A stretch of DNA of 64,000 nucleotides from assembly GCF_000758725.1 (NCBI RefSeq), contig NZ_CP009428.1, positions 496,001 through 560,000 on the forward strand, read 5' to 3'. This DNA comes from Paenibacillus odorifer (GTDB lineage: Bacteria; Bacillota; Bacilli; Paenibacillales; Paenibacillaceae). Every line of letters starts with the position of its first letter. Position 1 is the first letter of the stretch. Below the pieces are notes generated by a model. It did not search any database and had not been told where the DNA came from. It worked only from the letters and a program-made list of their open reading frames with translations. The translations under genes and the position numbers were made by a program. This document shows, piece by piece, positions 17,293 through 26,407 of this stretch.

Positions 17293-20200
17293 GTGAGTAA
17301 TTATTATTTCGAATCAGGTAATTTTGTAATGGAGCAGTTTGATACAGGAAAGCCTTTCTCTAGTTTCCTGCCAGGTCTTGCAGGTCTTAAGGGAATTCCA
17401 ATGTGGACTTTTTATGTGAACCGGGGGCAAGCGATTTGCAGCTTTGGAGTACGCGACAAGAACTCGCCAATCATGGAATTTTCTCCAGCAAATATCTCTT
17501 ATAAAGACGTAGGAACCACCGGCTTCCGAACCTTTATTAAAATAAAAGGCGAGCAAGAGATTTATGAGCCATTTCAATCGGCACGTCCAGATCCTGCCGC
17601 CAAGCGGATCATGACCATTTTGCCTAACGGACTGACCCTTGAAGAAAGCCATGCCGGGCATGGGCTGAAGACGACCGTACACTATTTCAATCTGCCTAAT
17701 GACGATTATGCTGCGTTGGTACGTCGGGTGGAGATTGAGAATATCGGGGGCAAAGAGATTGAACTGGAGCTGATGGATGGTCTGCCTGAGATCTTGCCTT
17801 ACGGAGTAGAAAACAGCGGCTACAAGGAGATTGGTAACCTGCTGCGCAGCTGGATGGACGTATACAATCTGGAGAACGGTATTCCGTTCTATAAGCTGCG
17901 TTCCAGCACCAACGATAGCGCGCAGGTTAGCGAAATCACAAATGGGCATTTCTATCTGTCGTTTACTGGAGAAGGAGAAAAAGTCGCGCCAATCGTTGAT
18001 TTCGAGCTTATTTTCGGCGGCAATACCTCTCTTACTTACCCAGACCGCTTTGCGGGATTAACGCTTTCGGAGCTGAGTGAGCTTCCACAATATCCAGTCA
18101 ATAAGGTTCCTTGCGGCTTCAGTGGTGTGGCTAGACGTTTGGCACCCGGCAGCAGCTTGACCCTGAATACTTTGGTTGGGCATGTAAATGACATCGATAA
18201 AATCAATAAAAAGGCAGAGCATTTATGCCGAGATGAATATATTCTGTCCAAATCCCAAGAAGCCGCAGGTCTGACAGAGGAATTAACAGAAGACATTGCC
18301 ACGCAAACTTCATCGGCTGTGTTTGATGCTTATTGCCGTCAGTCCTATCTCGATAACTTCCTGCGTGGAGGCTATCCTTTTATTTTTGACAATGGCGGAG
18401 ATGGCTTTGTGGTTCATTTATATTCCCGTAAACATGGCGATTTGGAGCGCGACTATAACTTCTTCTCGCTTGCCCCAGAATACTATTCACAGGGGAACGG
18501 AAACTTCCGCGATATGAATCAGAACCGCCGGAATGATGTGTTTTTTAATCCGAAGGTGGGCAGCTTCAACATCAAAATGTTCTATAGCTTAATTCAAGCA
18601 GATGGCTACAACCCACTTAGTGTTCAAGGAACAACCTTTGAAGTGAAGTCAGACAGCAGAGCGAAGGCTGCGGAATGGATCGGAGAAGCGGCTGCGGATC
18701 ATCAAGCTGAGCTTGTTAAGCTATGCAACAGTCGGTTCACCCCAGGCAGCCTGATCAATTACATTGCGGATCATAACGTTACGTTGAAGGTTAGTGAGCA
18801 GGAGTTTCTGTCGGGTCTGCTAGCCCTGTCACAGCAAAACATTGAGGCTGCTTTTGGCGAAGGCTTCTGGTCTGATCACTGGACGTATAATTTGGATCTC
18901 GTAGTAGGTTATTTGGACATCTTCCCTGACAAGAAGCAGGAGCTTTTATTTGGGGATAACACTTATGCGTTCTATGACAGCCCAGCATATGTGCTGCCAC
19001 GTAGTGAGAAGTATGTAATTAGTGACGGAAAAGCCCGGCAATATGGCGCCCTCCTGGAGGATGAGGAGAAGCTGCATAAGCTGAAATGGAAAGCAGGAGA
19101 TACCCATTGGCTGCGTGCCGAAGGTGGGCAAGGTGCTATTTACCACACCAATCTGTTCGTGAAGATGTTGTCTCTTGCTTTGAATAAATTTGCTACGCTT
19201 GACCCTTACGGTATGGGTGTGGAGATGGAAGGCAACAAGCCGGGCTGGAACGATGCCATGAACGGTCTGCCAGGATTGTTTGGCTCCGGAATGAGTGAGA
19301 CTTTTGAGCTGAAGCGTACTGTAGTCTTTTTGCTGGATGTGCTGAACGGTGCTGAGAATGTACAGGGAGCTGTAAAGCTGCCAGAAGAAATCGCGGAGCT
19401 GCTTGAAGCGGTATATCACGCGGTAACTGCTGTCCTAGCAGGAGAAGTGGAACAATTCAACTATTGGGATACAGTAGCTTCAGCCCGTGAAGCTTATAGA
19501 GCAAGTATCCGGTTTGGCATTACTGGTGTTGAGTCCGCAGTAACGCTGGAGCACATCCGCGAAGCCCTTTCCAAGTTCCTAGTTAAAATTGATGAGGGGA
19601 TCAACAAGGCGGTAGAAATGGGCAATGGACTTACCCCCACCTATTTCCGTTTTGAAGCGGAGAAATTCCATCAGGTAACAGATGCTGAGGGTCAGCCAGT
19701 AATTAGCGGATACGGACTGCCAAAAGCTGTGGTTGAGGAGTTTAAGGCTTATGCCTTGCCTTATTTCCTGGAAGGACCTACCCGCTGGTTGAAGACGATG
19801 AAGAACCCGGTGCAGGCAAAAGAAATCTATAACCTGATTAAGCAAACAGAGCTGTATGATCGGGCAACATCTATGTATCAGACCTCTGTTAGTCTAGAAG
19901 GTGAATCGCATGAAATCGGACGAATGAGAGCCTTTACACCAGGCTGGCTAGAACGGGAGTCTAACTTCCTGCACATGTCCTATAAGTATCTGCTTGAGCT
20001 GCTGAAGGGCGGGCTGTACGAGGAATTCTACGGTGAGCTGAAGACGTCGCTGGTGCCATTCCTTGATCCTGCTGTTTATGGACGCAGTACACTGGAGAAT
20101 TCATCTTTTATCGCAACTGGAGGCAATCCTGATCCAAATAACCACGGTAGAGGGTTCGTAGCGAGACTTAGTGGATCGACCGCGGAATTCTTAAGCATGT

Positions 20201-20520
20201 GGAGAACAATGATGGCTGGAAGCCATGTTTTCAGAATGGAGGATGGAGCGCTTACGCTGTCTCTTGATCCGGTATTGCCAGGATGGCTATTTGATGAAGA
20301 GGGCAATCTGTCCTTCACTTTCCTTGGGAATACGGAGGTAATCTATTCTAACCCAAAACGTGAAAATACCTTTGGCGAGAAGAAGGTTAGTATTCAATCT
20401 TTGATGCTTGTATACCGTAATGGAACTATGACTAAAATATCTGGAGCGTTCGTGCGCGGTGAAGAGGCAGAGGCTCTGCGGCGTGGAGAAATCGCGCAAA
20501 TTCAAGCAGTATTAGCATAA
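17293..20520 (+). CDS. Large GH94-like glycoside phosphorylase
   Basis: A 1075-aa cytoplasmic protein related to cellobiose-phosphorylase-type (GH94 clan) enzymes. It has an N-terminal beta-sandwich with FGVRDKNSP, a helical linker, and an alpha/alpha-barrel with the signature PGWNDAMNGLPGLFGSG around residues 650-666. The Asp of WND (about residue 654) is conserved, while the residue before Trp, usually Asp in GH94, is Gly. It is far longer than cellobiose phosphorylase (about 810 aa) and close to the long beta-1,3-glucan phosphorylase families (GH149, GH161). That assignment is inferred from size, motif and the neighbouring GH30 gene and importer. GTG 17293 follows AGGAGG. A hairpin follows the stop. 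Confidence 0.75.
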   Translation: MSNYYFESGNFVMEQFDTGKPFSSFLPGLAGLKGIPMWTFYVNRGQAICSFGVRDKNSPIMEFSPANISYKDVGTTGFRTFIKIKGEQEIYEPFQSARPDPAAKRIMTILPNGLTLEESHAGHGLKTTVHYFNLPNDDYAALVRRVEIENIGGKEIELELMDGLPEILPYGVENSGYKEIGNLLRSWMDVYNLENGIPFYKLRSSTNDSAQVSEITNGHFYLSFTGEGEKVAPIVDFELIFGGNTSLTYPDRFAGLTLSELSELPQYPVNKVPCGFSGVARRLAPGSSLTLNTLVGHVNDIDKINKKAEHLCRDEYILSKSQEAAGLTEELTEDIATQTSSAVFDAYCRQSYLDNFLRGGYPFIFDNGGDGFVVHLYSRKHGDLERDYNFFSLAPEYYSQGNGNFRDMNQNRRNDVFFNPKVGSFNIKMFYSLIQADGYNPLSVQGTTFEVKSDSRAKAAEWIGEAAADHQAELVKLCNSRFTPGSLINYIADHNVTLKVSEQEFLSGLLALSQQNIEAAFGEGFWSDHWTYNLDLVVGYLDIFPDKKQELLFGDNTYAFYDSPAYVLPRSEKYVISDGKARQYGALLEDEEKLHKLKWKAGDTHWLRAEGGQGAIYHTNLFVKMLSLALNKFATLDPYGMGVEMEGNKPGWNDAMNGLPGLFGSGMSETFELKRTVVFLLDVLNGAENVQGAVKLPEEIAELLEAVYHAVTAVLAGEVEQFNYWDTVASAREAYRASIRFGITGVESAVTLEHIREALSKFLVKIDEGINKAVEMGNGLTPTYFRFEAEKFHQVTDAEGQPVISGYGLPKAVVEEFKAYALPYFLEGPTRWLKTMKNPVQAKEIYNLIKQTELYDRATSMYQTSVSLEGESHEIGRMRAFTPGWLERESNFLHMSYKYLLELLKGGLYEEFYGELKTSLVPFLDPAVYGRSTLENSSFIATGGNPDPNNHGRGFVARLSGSTAEFLSMWRTMMAGSHVFRMEDGALTLSLDPVLPGWLFDEEGNLSFTFLGNTEVIYSNPKRENTFGEKKVSIQSLMLVYRNGTMTKISGAFVRGEEAEALRRGEIAQIQAVLA

Positions 20521-20528
20521 AAATAGAG

Positions 20529-20556
20529 GGGCGAGCTGCGGCTCGCCCTTAAATTT
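20529..20556 (+). terminator. Terminator or attenuating hairpin after the phosphorylase gene
   Basis: GGGCGAGC and GCTCGCCC enclose a TGCG loop (20529-20548), followed by an imperfect T-rich tract (TTAAATTTT). It separates the enzyme pair from the importer genes. Confidence 0.65.
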
Positions 20557-20644
20557 TCAATGAATCCGAAAAATGGAACCTATAATCCGAAATTCAAAGC
20601 CTTACGGAGACAGGCAAAAGCAAATACAATGGATACATAAACAT

Positions 20645-20658
20645 TGTAAGCGCTTTAG
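20645..20658. promoter_or_regulatory. Candidate catabolite-responsive element (cre)
   Basis: TGTAAGCGCTTTAG matches the Bacillus cre consensus TGWAANCGNTNWCA at 12 of 14 positions. It lies 36 bp before the permease start, where CcpA binding would block transcription of the importer genes. Confidence 0.6.
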
Positions 20659-20693
20659 ATTAAATACAGATATAGAGCCTGGAGGTCCAAAGG

Positions 20694-21683
20694 ATGGAGA
20701 ACAAAAAAAGCATGGAAGTAAGATCAGCGATGAAGCCGTTAATTCCTGGCAATTTCGAAACCGGTAAAGTAAATCGCAGTCCGCTTTGGAAGAGGTTCAT
20801 TGCCCAGCGTCATTTGCAGACAATGGCTCTACTCGGCATTGCGTGGATGATAATCTTTAACTACATTCCCATGTATGGAATTATCATTGCTTTTAAAGAT
20901 TACAACATCGTTAAAACGATTGCAGAAGCCCCATGGGTGGGACTTACACATTTCAAAGAGTTCATGGATGATGACAATCTCTCGAATGTAATTAAAAATA
21001 CACTCGGCATTAGCTTGTTTAAGCTAATTATCGGATTTCCCTTGCCGATAATCTTCGCTCTATTTCTGAACGAAGTTCGTTCAATGAAATTCAAGAAGAC
21101 CATACAGACGATTTCGTATTTGCCCCACTTTCTCTCATGGGTGGTACTCGGAGGGATTTTGGCTACATGGCTTGCTGATGTAGGAATTATCAATAACATT
21201 TTGCTAGCGCTTCATCTTATTGATCAGCCAATTACATACTTGGCTGAGCCGGGTTACTTCTGGACAATTATTATCTCCTCTGATATCTGGAAAGAACTTG
21301 GATGGTCAGCGATTATCTATTTAGCAGCAATTTCCGGTGTATCTCCTGAAATGTACGAGGCGGCGACAATCGACGGCGCGGGCAGATTTCAGAAGATGTG
21401 GTATGTTACCTTGCCGGCGATTAAATCGACAATCAGCATTCTCTTCATTCTCGCGGTCAGCGGAGTGCTGAACTCCAACTTTGATCAGATTCTGGTCCTG
21501 CGCAACTCACTGAATGATAGTGCAAGTAATGTAATTGATTACTATGTGTACTATACAGGGATTCTCTCAGGCCGCTTCTCTTACTCAACTGCAGTTGGAT
21601 TGTTAAAATCGGTTATCGCTCTAATCTTGCTGCTGATTGCCAACCAAGTATCTAAAAAAATCAACGATACATCGTTGTTCTAG
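20694..21683 (+). CDS. Carbohydrate ABC permease, LplB type
   Basis: A 329-aa inner-membrane permease of a sugar importer. It has six hydrophobic helices, an IIFNYIPMYGIIIAFKDYNI segment typical of LplB/YtcP-group permeases, and the ATPase-docking loop EAATIDGAGRFQKMWYVTLP near residues 222-241. The start follows CTGGAGG. It forms a heterodimer with the next gene product. As usual for this group, no ATPase gene is adjacent; a shared MsmX-like ATPase is expected elsewhere. Confidence 0.9.
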   Translation: MENKKSMEVRSAMKPLIPGNFETGKVNRSPLWKRFIAQRHLQTMALLGIAWMIIFNYIPMYGIIIAFKDYNIVKTIAEAPWVGLTHFKEFMDDDNLSNVIKNTLGISLFKLIIGFPLPIIFALFLNEVRSMKFKKTIQTISYLPHFLSWVVLGGILATWLADVGIINNILLALHLIDQPITYLAEPGYFWTIIISSDIWKELGWSAIIYLAAISGVSPEMYEAATIDGAGRFQKMWYVTLPAIKSTISILFILAVSGVLNSNFDQILVLRNSLNDSASNVIDYYVYYTGILSGRFSYSTAVGLLKSVIALILLLIANQVSKKINDTSLF

Positions 21684-21700
21684 GATAAGGAGGACCATAT

Positions 21701-22591
21701 ATGTTTGCACTTAAGCGTAAAACGAAGGGCGAGGCCCTGTTCGATATCATCAATAACCTCATCATGTTATGTATCTGCTTCATAACGCTTTACCCGATCT
21801 GGTACGTATTGGTTAACGCCTTCAATAACGGTAATGACGCCATGCGGGGAGGAATCTACTGGTGGCCGCGGATGTTCAGCTTTGAGAATTTCGAGGCCGT
21901 GTTTGCCAGCCCCGGCATCATGCAGGCGATGTGGGTTACTGTCGCCAAAACACTTTTGGGTACTGTACTGCATGTATTTTTCACAGCGATGGTAGCTTAT
22001 GCATTCTCCAGAAAAAATCTCATTGGCGGTAAGTTCTACATGCTTATGGGTACAGTGACTCTCTTTTTTGGCGGGGGACTCATTCCTACCTTCCTGCTGA
22101 TGAAGGACCTTCACCTATTGGAGAATTTCCTAGTCTATATTATTCCGGTTATGTTTAGCTTCTTTGATCTTATTATCTTCATGACCTTTTTCCGGGAGAT
22201 TCCCGATGGGCTGGAAGAAGCGGCACGGATTGACGGTGCTAATGATTGGTCCATCTTTTTAAGAATCGTACTTCCAGTATCCATGCCTGTAATTGCTACC
22301 ATTGCGCTGTTCCATGGCGTGTATCAGTGGAATGATTACTTCACGGGTATGATCTATATCAATAATACTGATCTGCAGCCGATTCAGACGTATTTGTTCC
22401 GGGTCGTCGCACAATCGAGCTCTAGTCAAATGATGGTCGCTGTACAAGGCAGCAGCGTTACGAGAAGCGTAACGTCACAGTCCATTAAGCTGGCGACGAT
22501 GGTAGTGACCACATTGCCGATAGTATTCGTGTATCCGTTCCTGCAGCGTTATTTCGTTAAAGGGATGATGATCGGCTCCATTAAGGGCTGA
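21701..22591 (+). CDS. Carbohydrate ABC permease, LplC/YtcP type
   Basis: A 296-aa partner permease, 17 bp downstream of the first. The docking loop EEAARIDGANDWSIFLRIVLP is at about residues 173-193, and the ending RYFVKGMMIGSIKG is the group's hallmark C-terminus. TAAGGAGG precedes ATG 21701. Confidence 0.92.
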   Translation: MFALKRKTKGEALFDIINNLIMLCICFITLYPIWYVLVNAFNNGNDAMRGGIYWWPRMFSFENFEAVFASPGIMQAMWVTVAKTLLGTVLHVFFTAMVAYAFSRKNLIGGKFYMLMGTVTLFFGGGLIPTFLLMKDLHLLENFLVYIIPVMFSFFDLIIFMTFFREIPDGLEEAARIDGANDWSIFLRIVLPVSMPVIATIALFHGVYQWNDYFTGMIYINNTDLQPIQTYLFRVVAQSSSSQMMVAVQGSSVTRSVTSQSIKLATMVVTTLPIVFVYPFLQRYFVKGMMIGSIKG

Positions 22592-22683
22592 TGTCTAGCA
22601 GTGATAACTCCTCTGGTTGCCTACAGCTGTAGGCACTAGGGTTGAGCTTATAATTAACATTCATAGAAAAGGGGTAAACAAGC

Positions 22684-24378
22684 ATGGGCATGAAACGTAA
22701 GCCAAAAGCAATGGGAGTTCTGCTTCTCGCAATAATGATGTCATTGTCAGCGGCAGGCTGCTCCAGCGGGAATAATGCTGGCAAGAATGCCGAAGGTAAT
22801 GCTAACAGCGCTAAAGCTACTAATACGGAGGCAAGTGCTGAACCGACTGCTGCTGCATTATCAGCAGATGAACCGGGATGGAAGATTGATACTTCACCCA
22901 TTACATTTGACTGGTACCTGAACTTCTCATGGTTCCCTAATAAATGGGGCGTGGACCCAACCTCCCAATATGTAACTAAGAAGACCGGAGTTGATATTAA
23001 TTTTATCGTTCCGGCTGGTAACGAGAATGAGAAGCTTAATACGCTGATTGCATCCGGTAAATTGCCTGATTTCATCACTTTGGGTTTCTGGGAAGATGCG
23101 ATTAAGAAAATGGTCGAAGGTGAACTTGTTCTTCCATTGAACAAACTTGCTGATGAATATGATCCGTACTTCTTTAAAGTATCCGATGCTGATAAGCTGG
23201 GCTGGTATACACAAGAAGACGGCAATGTGTATGGCTATCCTAACTCTTCTTCCTCTCCTGCCGACTATGAGAAGTATGGAGAAAATTACGTATCCAACCA
23301 AGTATTCGCTGTCCGCAAGGATATGTATGAAGCTATTGGAAGTCCAGATATGCGCACACCAGAAGGTTTCTTGAATGCGCTTAAATTAGCGAAAGAGAAA
23401 TTCCCTGACGTAAATGGACAGCCGCTTATTCCACTTGGTTTGCATGAATTTACCGAGAACGGTAACGATTCTTTGGAAGGTTACCTGCAGAACTTCTTGG
23501 CAATCCCAAGAGAAAAAGATGGCAAGGTATATGCTCGTGAAACCGATCCTGAATATATCCGCTGGATGAAGGCACTTCGTCAAGCGAATCAAGACGGTCT
23601 GCTGGCTAAAGATATCTTTATCGACAAACGCCCACAAATGGAAGAAAAAATTGCCCAAGGCCGTTATTTCGCAATGCTGTATCAACGTACAGACTTTGCA
23701 GCACAGCTAGGAACGATTTACCAACAGGATCCAACCAAAACGTATATTGCTGTTGACGGACCTTCCAATACGAACTTGGATAAACCAACTCTTGATGGCC
23801 CTGGTATCTCCGGTTGGACGGTAACGCTGATCTCCAAAGATGTTAAGGATAAAGCACGTGCTATCCGCTTCCTCAGCTACTTGAACAGTGAAGAAGGCAA
23901 CAAAGACTTGTTCTTAGGCGAAAAAGGTGTCAGCTACGATACGATTGATGGAAAAGATCAATTTAAACCAGAAGTGTTTGATTTGATGAATAAAGACCGT
24001 TCGACGTTTGATAAGCAAATTGGATCTTCCTTTACATTCTGGATGCTGCAAAATACGAACATCACAGACCAATGGGCTCCTAAATCGGTAGAACCATTTA
24101 AGCAATTGGAAGATTGGACTAGAGGTAAATCCATAGGCTCCTCTGAGTTCCAACAAATCGAACCAACAGGAAACTCTCCTGAAGGCATCATCGCTTCGAA
24201 GCTGAAACAGTTGCGCGGTAAAACTATGCCGAAATTGCTCATGGCTTCTTCCGATGCGGAATTCGATAAGATTTGGAATGAGTATTTAGAGAAGAGAAAG
24301 AAGGAAGGCGAAGATGTATTTGATGCCTACCAACAAAAGAAATATGAAGAGAATAAAGTGAAGCTGTCCATAAAATAA
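22684..24378 (+). CDS. Extracellular sugar-binding lipoprotein
   Basis: A 564-aa substrate-binding protein for the two permeases. The signal peptide ends in the lipobox SAAGC, so the mature protein is lipid-anchored by Cys. An Asn/Ala/Glu-rich tether follows, then the large LplA-like (family 1/MalE-like) fold, with WEDAIKKMVEGELVLPLNKL and WTVTLISKDVKDKARAIRFL segments. Its size matches binding proteins for long oligosaccharides. The start is ATG 22684 or 22690, with GGGG upstream. A strong terminator follows. Confidence 0.9.
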   Translation: MGMKRKPKAMGVLLLAIMMSLSAAGCSSGNNAGKNAEGNANSAKATNTEASAEPTAAALSADEPGWKIDTSPITFDWYLNFSWFPNKWGVDPTSQYVTKKTGVDINFIVPAGNENEKLNTLIASGKLPDFITLGFWEDAIKKMVEGELVLPLNKLADEYDPYFFKVSDADKLGWYTQEDGNVYGYPNSSSSPADYEKYGENYVSNQVFAVRKDMYEAIGSPDMRTPEGFLNALKLAKEKFPDVNGQPLIPLGLHEFTENGNDSLEGYLQNFLAIPREKDGKVYARETDPEYIRWMKALRQANQDGLLAKDIFIDKRPQMEEKIAQGRYFAMLYQRTDFAAQLGTIYQQDPTKTYIAVDGPSNTNLDKPTLDGPGISGWTVTLISKDVKDKARAIRFLSYLNSEEGNKDLFLGEKGVSYDTIDGKDQFKPEVFDLMNKDRSTFDKQIGSSFTFWMLQNTNITDQWAPKSVEPFKQLEDWTRGKSIGSSEFQQIEPTGNSPEGIIASKLKQLRGKTMPKLLMASSDAEFDKIWNEYLEKRKKEGEDVFDAYQQKKYEENKVKLSIK

Positions 24379-24386
24379 AAAGCATG

Positions 24387-24427
24387 ACCCAAAATGCCCG
24401 CTAACTGCGGGCTTTTGGGTTATTTTC
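24387..24427 (+). terminator. Terminator after the sugar-binding protein gene
   Basis: ACCCAAAA and TTTTGGGT (24387-24394 with 24413-24420) with inner GCCCGC/GCGGGC form a near-perfect stem followed by TATTTTC. Confidence 0.85.
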
Positions 24428-24457
24428 GAATTATAATAAGGAATAGTTATTAAGTAT

Positions 24458-26407
24458 TTGAATATTCACTATTTTAGCGAGGTGGACAGGACAGAAGTGT
24501 ATAAAGTGAATAGGCGAGATCGAATCAGAGCATTATGGCATTCTTTTAGTTATTGGTGGGGGCGGAGATCTCTTCAGAGCCGTTTAATTGCAGCTTATGT
24601 TTTTATTGTTTTAGGCCCGTGTATGCTGGTTTCTGTCTATTCCTATAAAGCCATTAATAATACCTATCTCCGCGATGCCGTCGAGAAAAATGATTATTTG
24701 TCGCAAATGGAGAAGCTGCACATTCATAATCAGATTGAGGCGATGGAACGGGCGGCACAAATGGCTTATTCTGATGCTGAAGTAGAAAAATTCTTAGCGA
24801 ATGAAACCGAGCCGCAGCTAGTAGATTTGGTTGATTTTAATACAAATGCCTATGTGAATATGACTCGTATTCAATTTAATAATCCGAATATTGAGCATTT
24901 ACGGCTGTATTCGAGAAGCAATAAGGTGCATGAAATTTGGCCGATTATCTTTCGCGAAGAGCGAGTTTCTTCCACCCCATGGTTTCAGAAAGCGCTTCAA
25001 TTGAAAGGGCAGGAATACTGGTCTTTTCAGAAAAGTGATCCGGATTTGATGCAGAGATACTTGGGAGCACCGACGGAGAGTCTGCCAAAGGTTTCTTTGC
25101 TGCGTGAGAAGAGTCGGCCAGCAGACAATCATATCGGCATGGTGCAGGTGGATATGCTGCTGAGTCGGTTTACACCCAAGACGTATACAGATGTACGGGA
25201 TAATCAGACCCAGATGTTCCTTGTGGATAGTGAGCTGCAGCTTTTCACCAGGCCGGACAACTCTTTTTTGCAGGATAATCTAGAGATGGCTGATATGATT
25301 GCAGAACGGTATAAGCAGTTCCGGGAAACTGGCGAATGGGACAGTAATTACTCGGAGAATGGTAAATCGTTTTTGTTAATTAACACTCCGCTAGAACGAA
25401 TTGATGCTTATTTGCTAAATGTAGTGTCAATGGAGGGAGTGATGAAGGATATCTCCCGCACGCGCAACTTAATCATTGGAGCCAATGTTGGTTTTATTAC
25501 TTTACTAACGCTGATCGCTTATGTGACAAATGCCTTTATTCTAAAAAATCTACGTAGATTGACCGAAACGATGAAAAAAGTGCGCAGAGGTGAAGCGTAC
25601 ACTGGAATAATGATTCGTGGTGGAGGGGAAGTCGGGGAGCTTGCCCATCATTTCTCCAAGCTGATGAATACCATCAATACGTTGGTGGCTCAGGCAGTGA
25701 GCAAGCAGGCGTTGTCTAAAGAGGCTGAGCTGCGTACGCTGCATAACCAGATTGACGCACATTTTTTGTATAATACGCTGGAAAATATAAAAATGCTGGC
25801 TGAAATTGAGAACCAGCGAACGATCTCGGACGCACTGACCTCGCTGGGTGGGATGATGCGCTATAATTTTAAATGGTCCGGAGAGTATGTGAAGCTGCGG
25901 GATGAAGTCCGCCACATTGAAAATTACATTGAAGTGATGAATATTCGTTTTGAATATCCGGTTAAGTTAGTGCTTCATATTGAACCTCGATATTTGGAGC
26001 TGGAGGTGCTGAAAATGTCACTGCAGCCTATTGTAGAGAACAGTGTTAAGCATGCTTGGTGCGACGAGAAAGAGAATTTACAGGACCCGAACATTCATAT
26101 TCATATTTCGGAAACGGAAGGTGATATTTGCATAGAGCTTCGTGATAATGGCATCGGCTTAACTCCAGAGCGTTTGGTTGCTTTGAACGAGGCGATTTAT
26201 GCGAAAGATGAGCGCTGTGAGAGTGCCTCAGAACAGAGAGATGTTGACCGCCGAACAGGTGGTATTGGACTGAGAAATGTACATCAGCGACTGCAAATCT
26301 TTTATGGTGATGAATATGGGCTTGTAGTACAGAGTGAAGCAGGGAGTTGGACGATGGTACGTCTGACCTTGCCGAAAGTTCTTTTGACAGGAGAAAAACA
26401 ACTATGA
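24458..26407 (+). CDS. YesM-type sensor histidine kinase
   Basis: A 649-aa membrane sensor. It has a short cytoplasmic N-terminus, a membrane helix around residues 42-62, an extracellular sensor domain (about 63-330), a second helix around 332-356, a HAMP linker, and a His_kinase domain. The phospho-acceptor region reads QIDAHFLYNTLENIKML (His about 433; the more usual motif is NPHFLYN), followed by the N box SLQPIVENSVKHAW and G box DNGIGL. The start is uncertain: TTG 24458, GTG 24482 or GTG 24497 all fit. It overlaps the regulator gene by 4 bp and probably senses the sugar or its binding protein. Confidence 0.88.
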   Translation: MNIHYFSEVDRTEVYKVNRRDRIRALWHSFSYWWGRRSLQSRLIAAYVFIVLGPCMLVSVYSYKAINNTYLRDAVEKNDYLSQMEKLHIHNQIEAMERAAQMAYSDAEVEKFLANETEPQLVDLVDFNTNAYVNMTRIQFNNPNIEHLRLYSRSNKVHEIWPIIFREERVSSTPWFQKALQLKGQEYWSFQKSDPDLMQRYLGAPTESLPKVSLLREKSRPADNHIGMVQVDMLLSRFTPKTYTDVRDNQTQMFLVDSELQLFTRPDNSFLQDNLEMADMIAERYKQFRETGEWDSNYSENGKSFLLINTPLERIDAYLLNVVSMEGVMKDISRTRNLIIGANVGFITLLTLIAYVTNAFILKNLRRLTETMKKVRRGEAYTGIMIRGGGEVGELAHHFSKLMNTINTLVAQAVSKQALSKEAELRTLHNQIDAHFLYNTLENIKMLAEIENQRTISDALTSLGGMMRYNFKWSGEYVKLRDEVRHIENYIEVMNIRFEYPVKLVLHIEPRYLELEVLKMSLQPIVENSVKHAWCDEKENLQDPNIHIHISETEGDICIELRDNGIGLTPERLVALNEAIYAKDERCESASEQRDVDRRTGGIGLRNVHQRLQIFYGDEYGLVVQSEAGSWTMVRLTLPKVLLTGEKQL

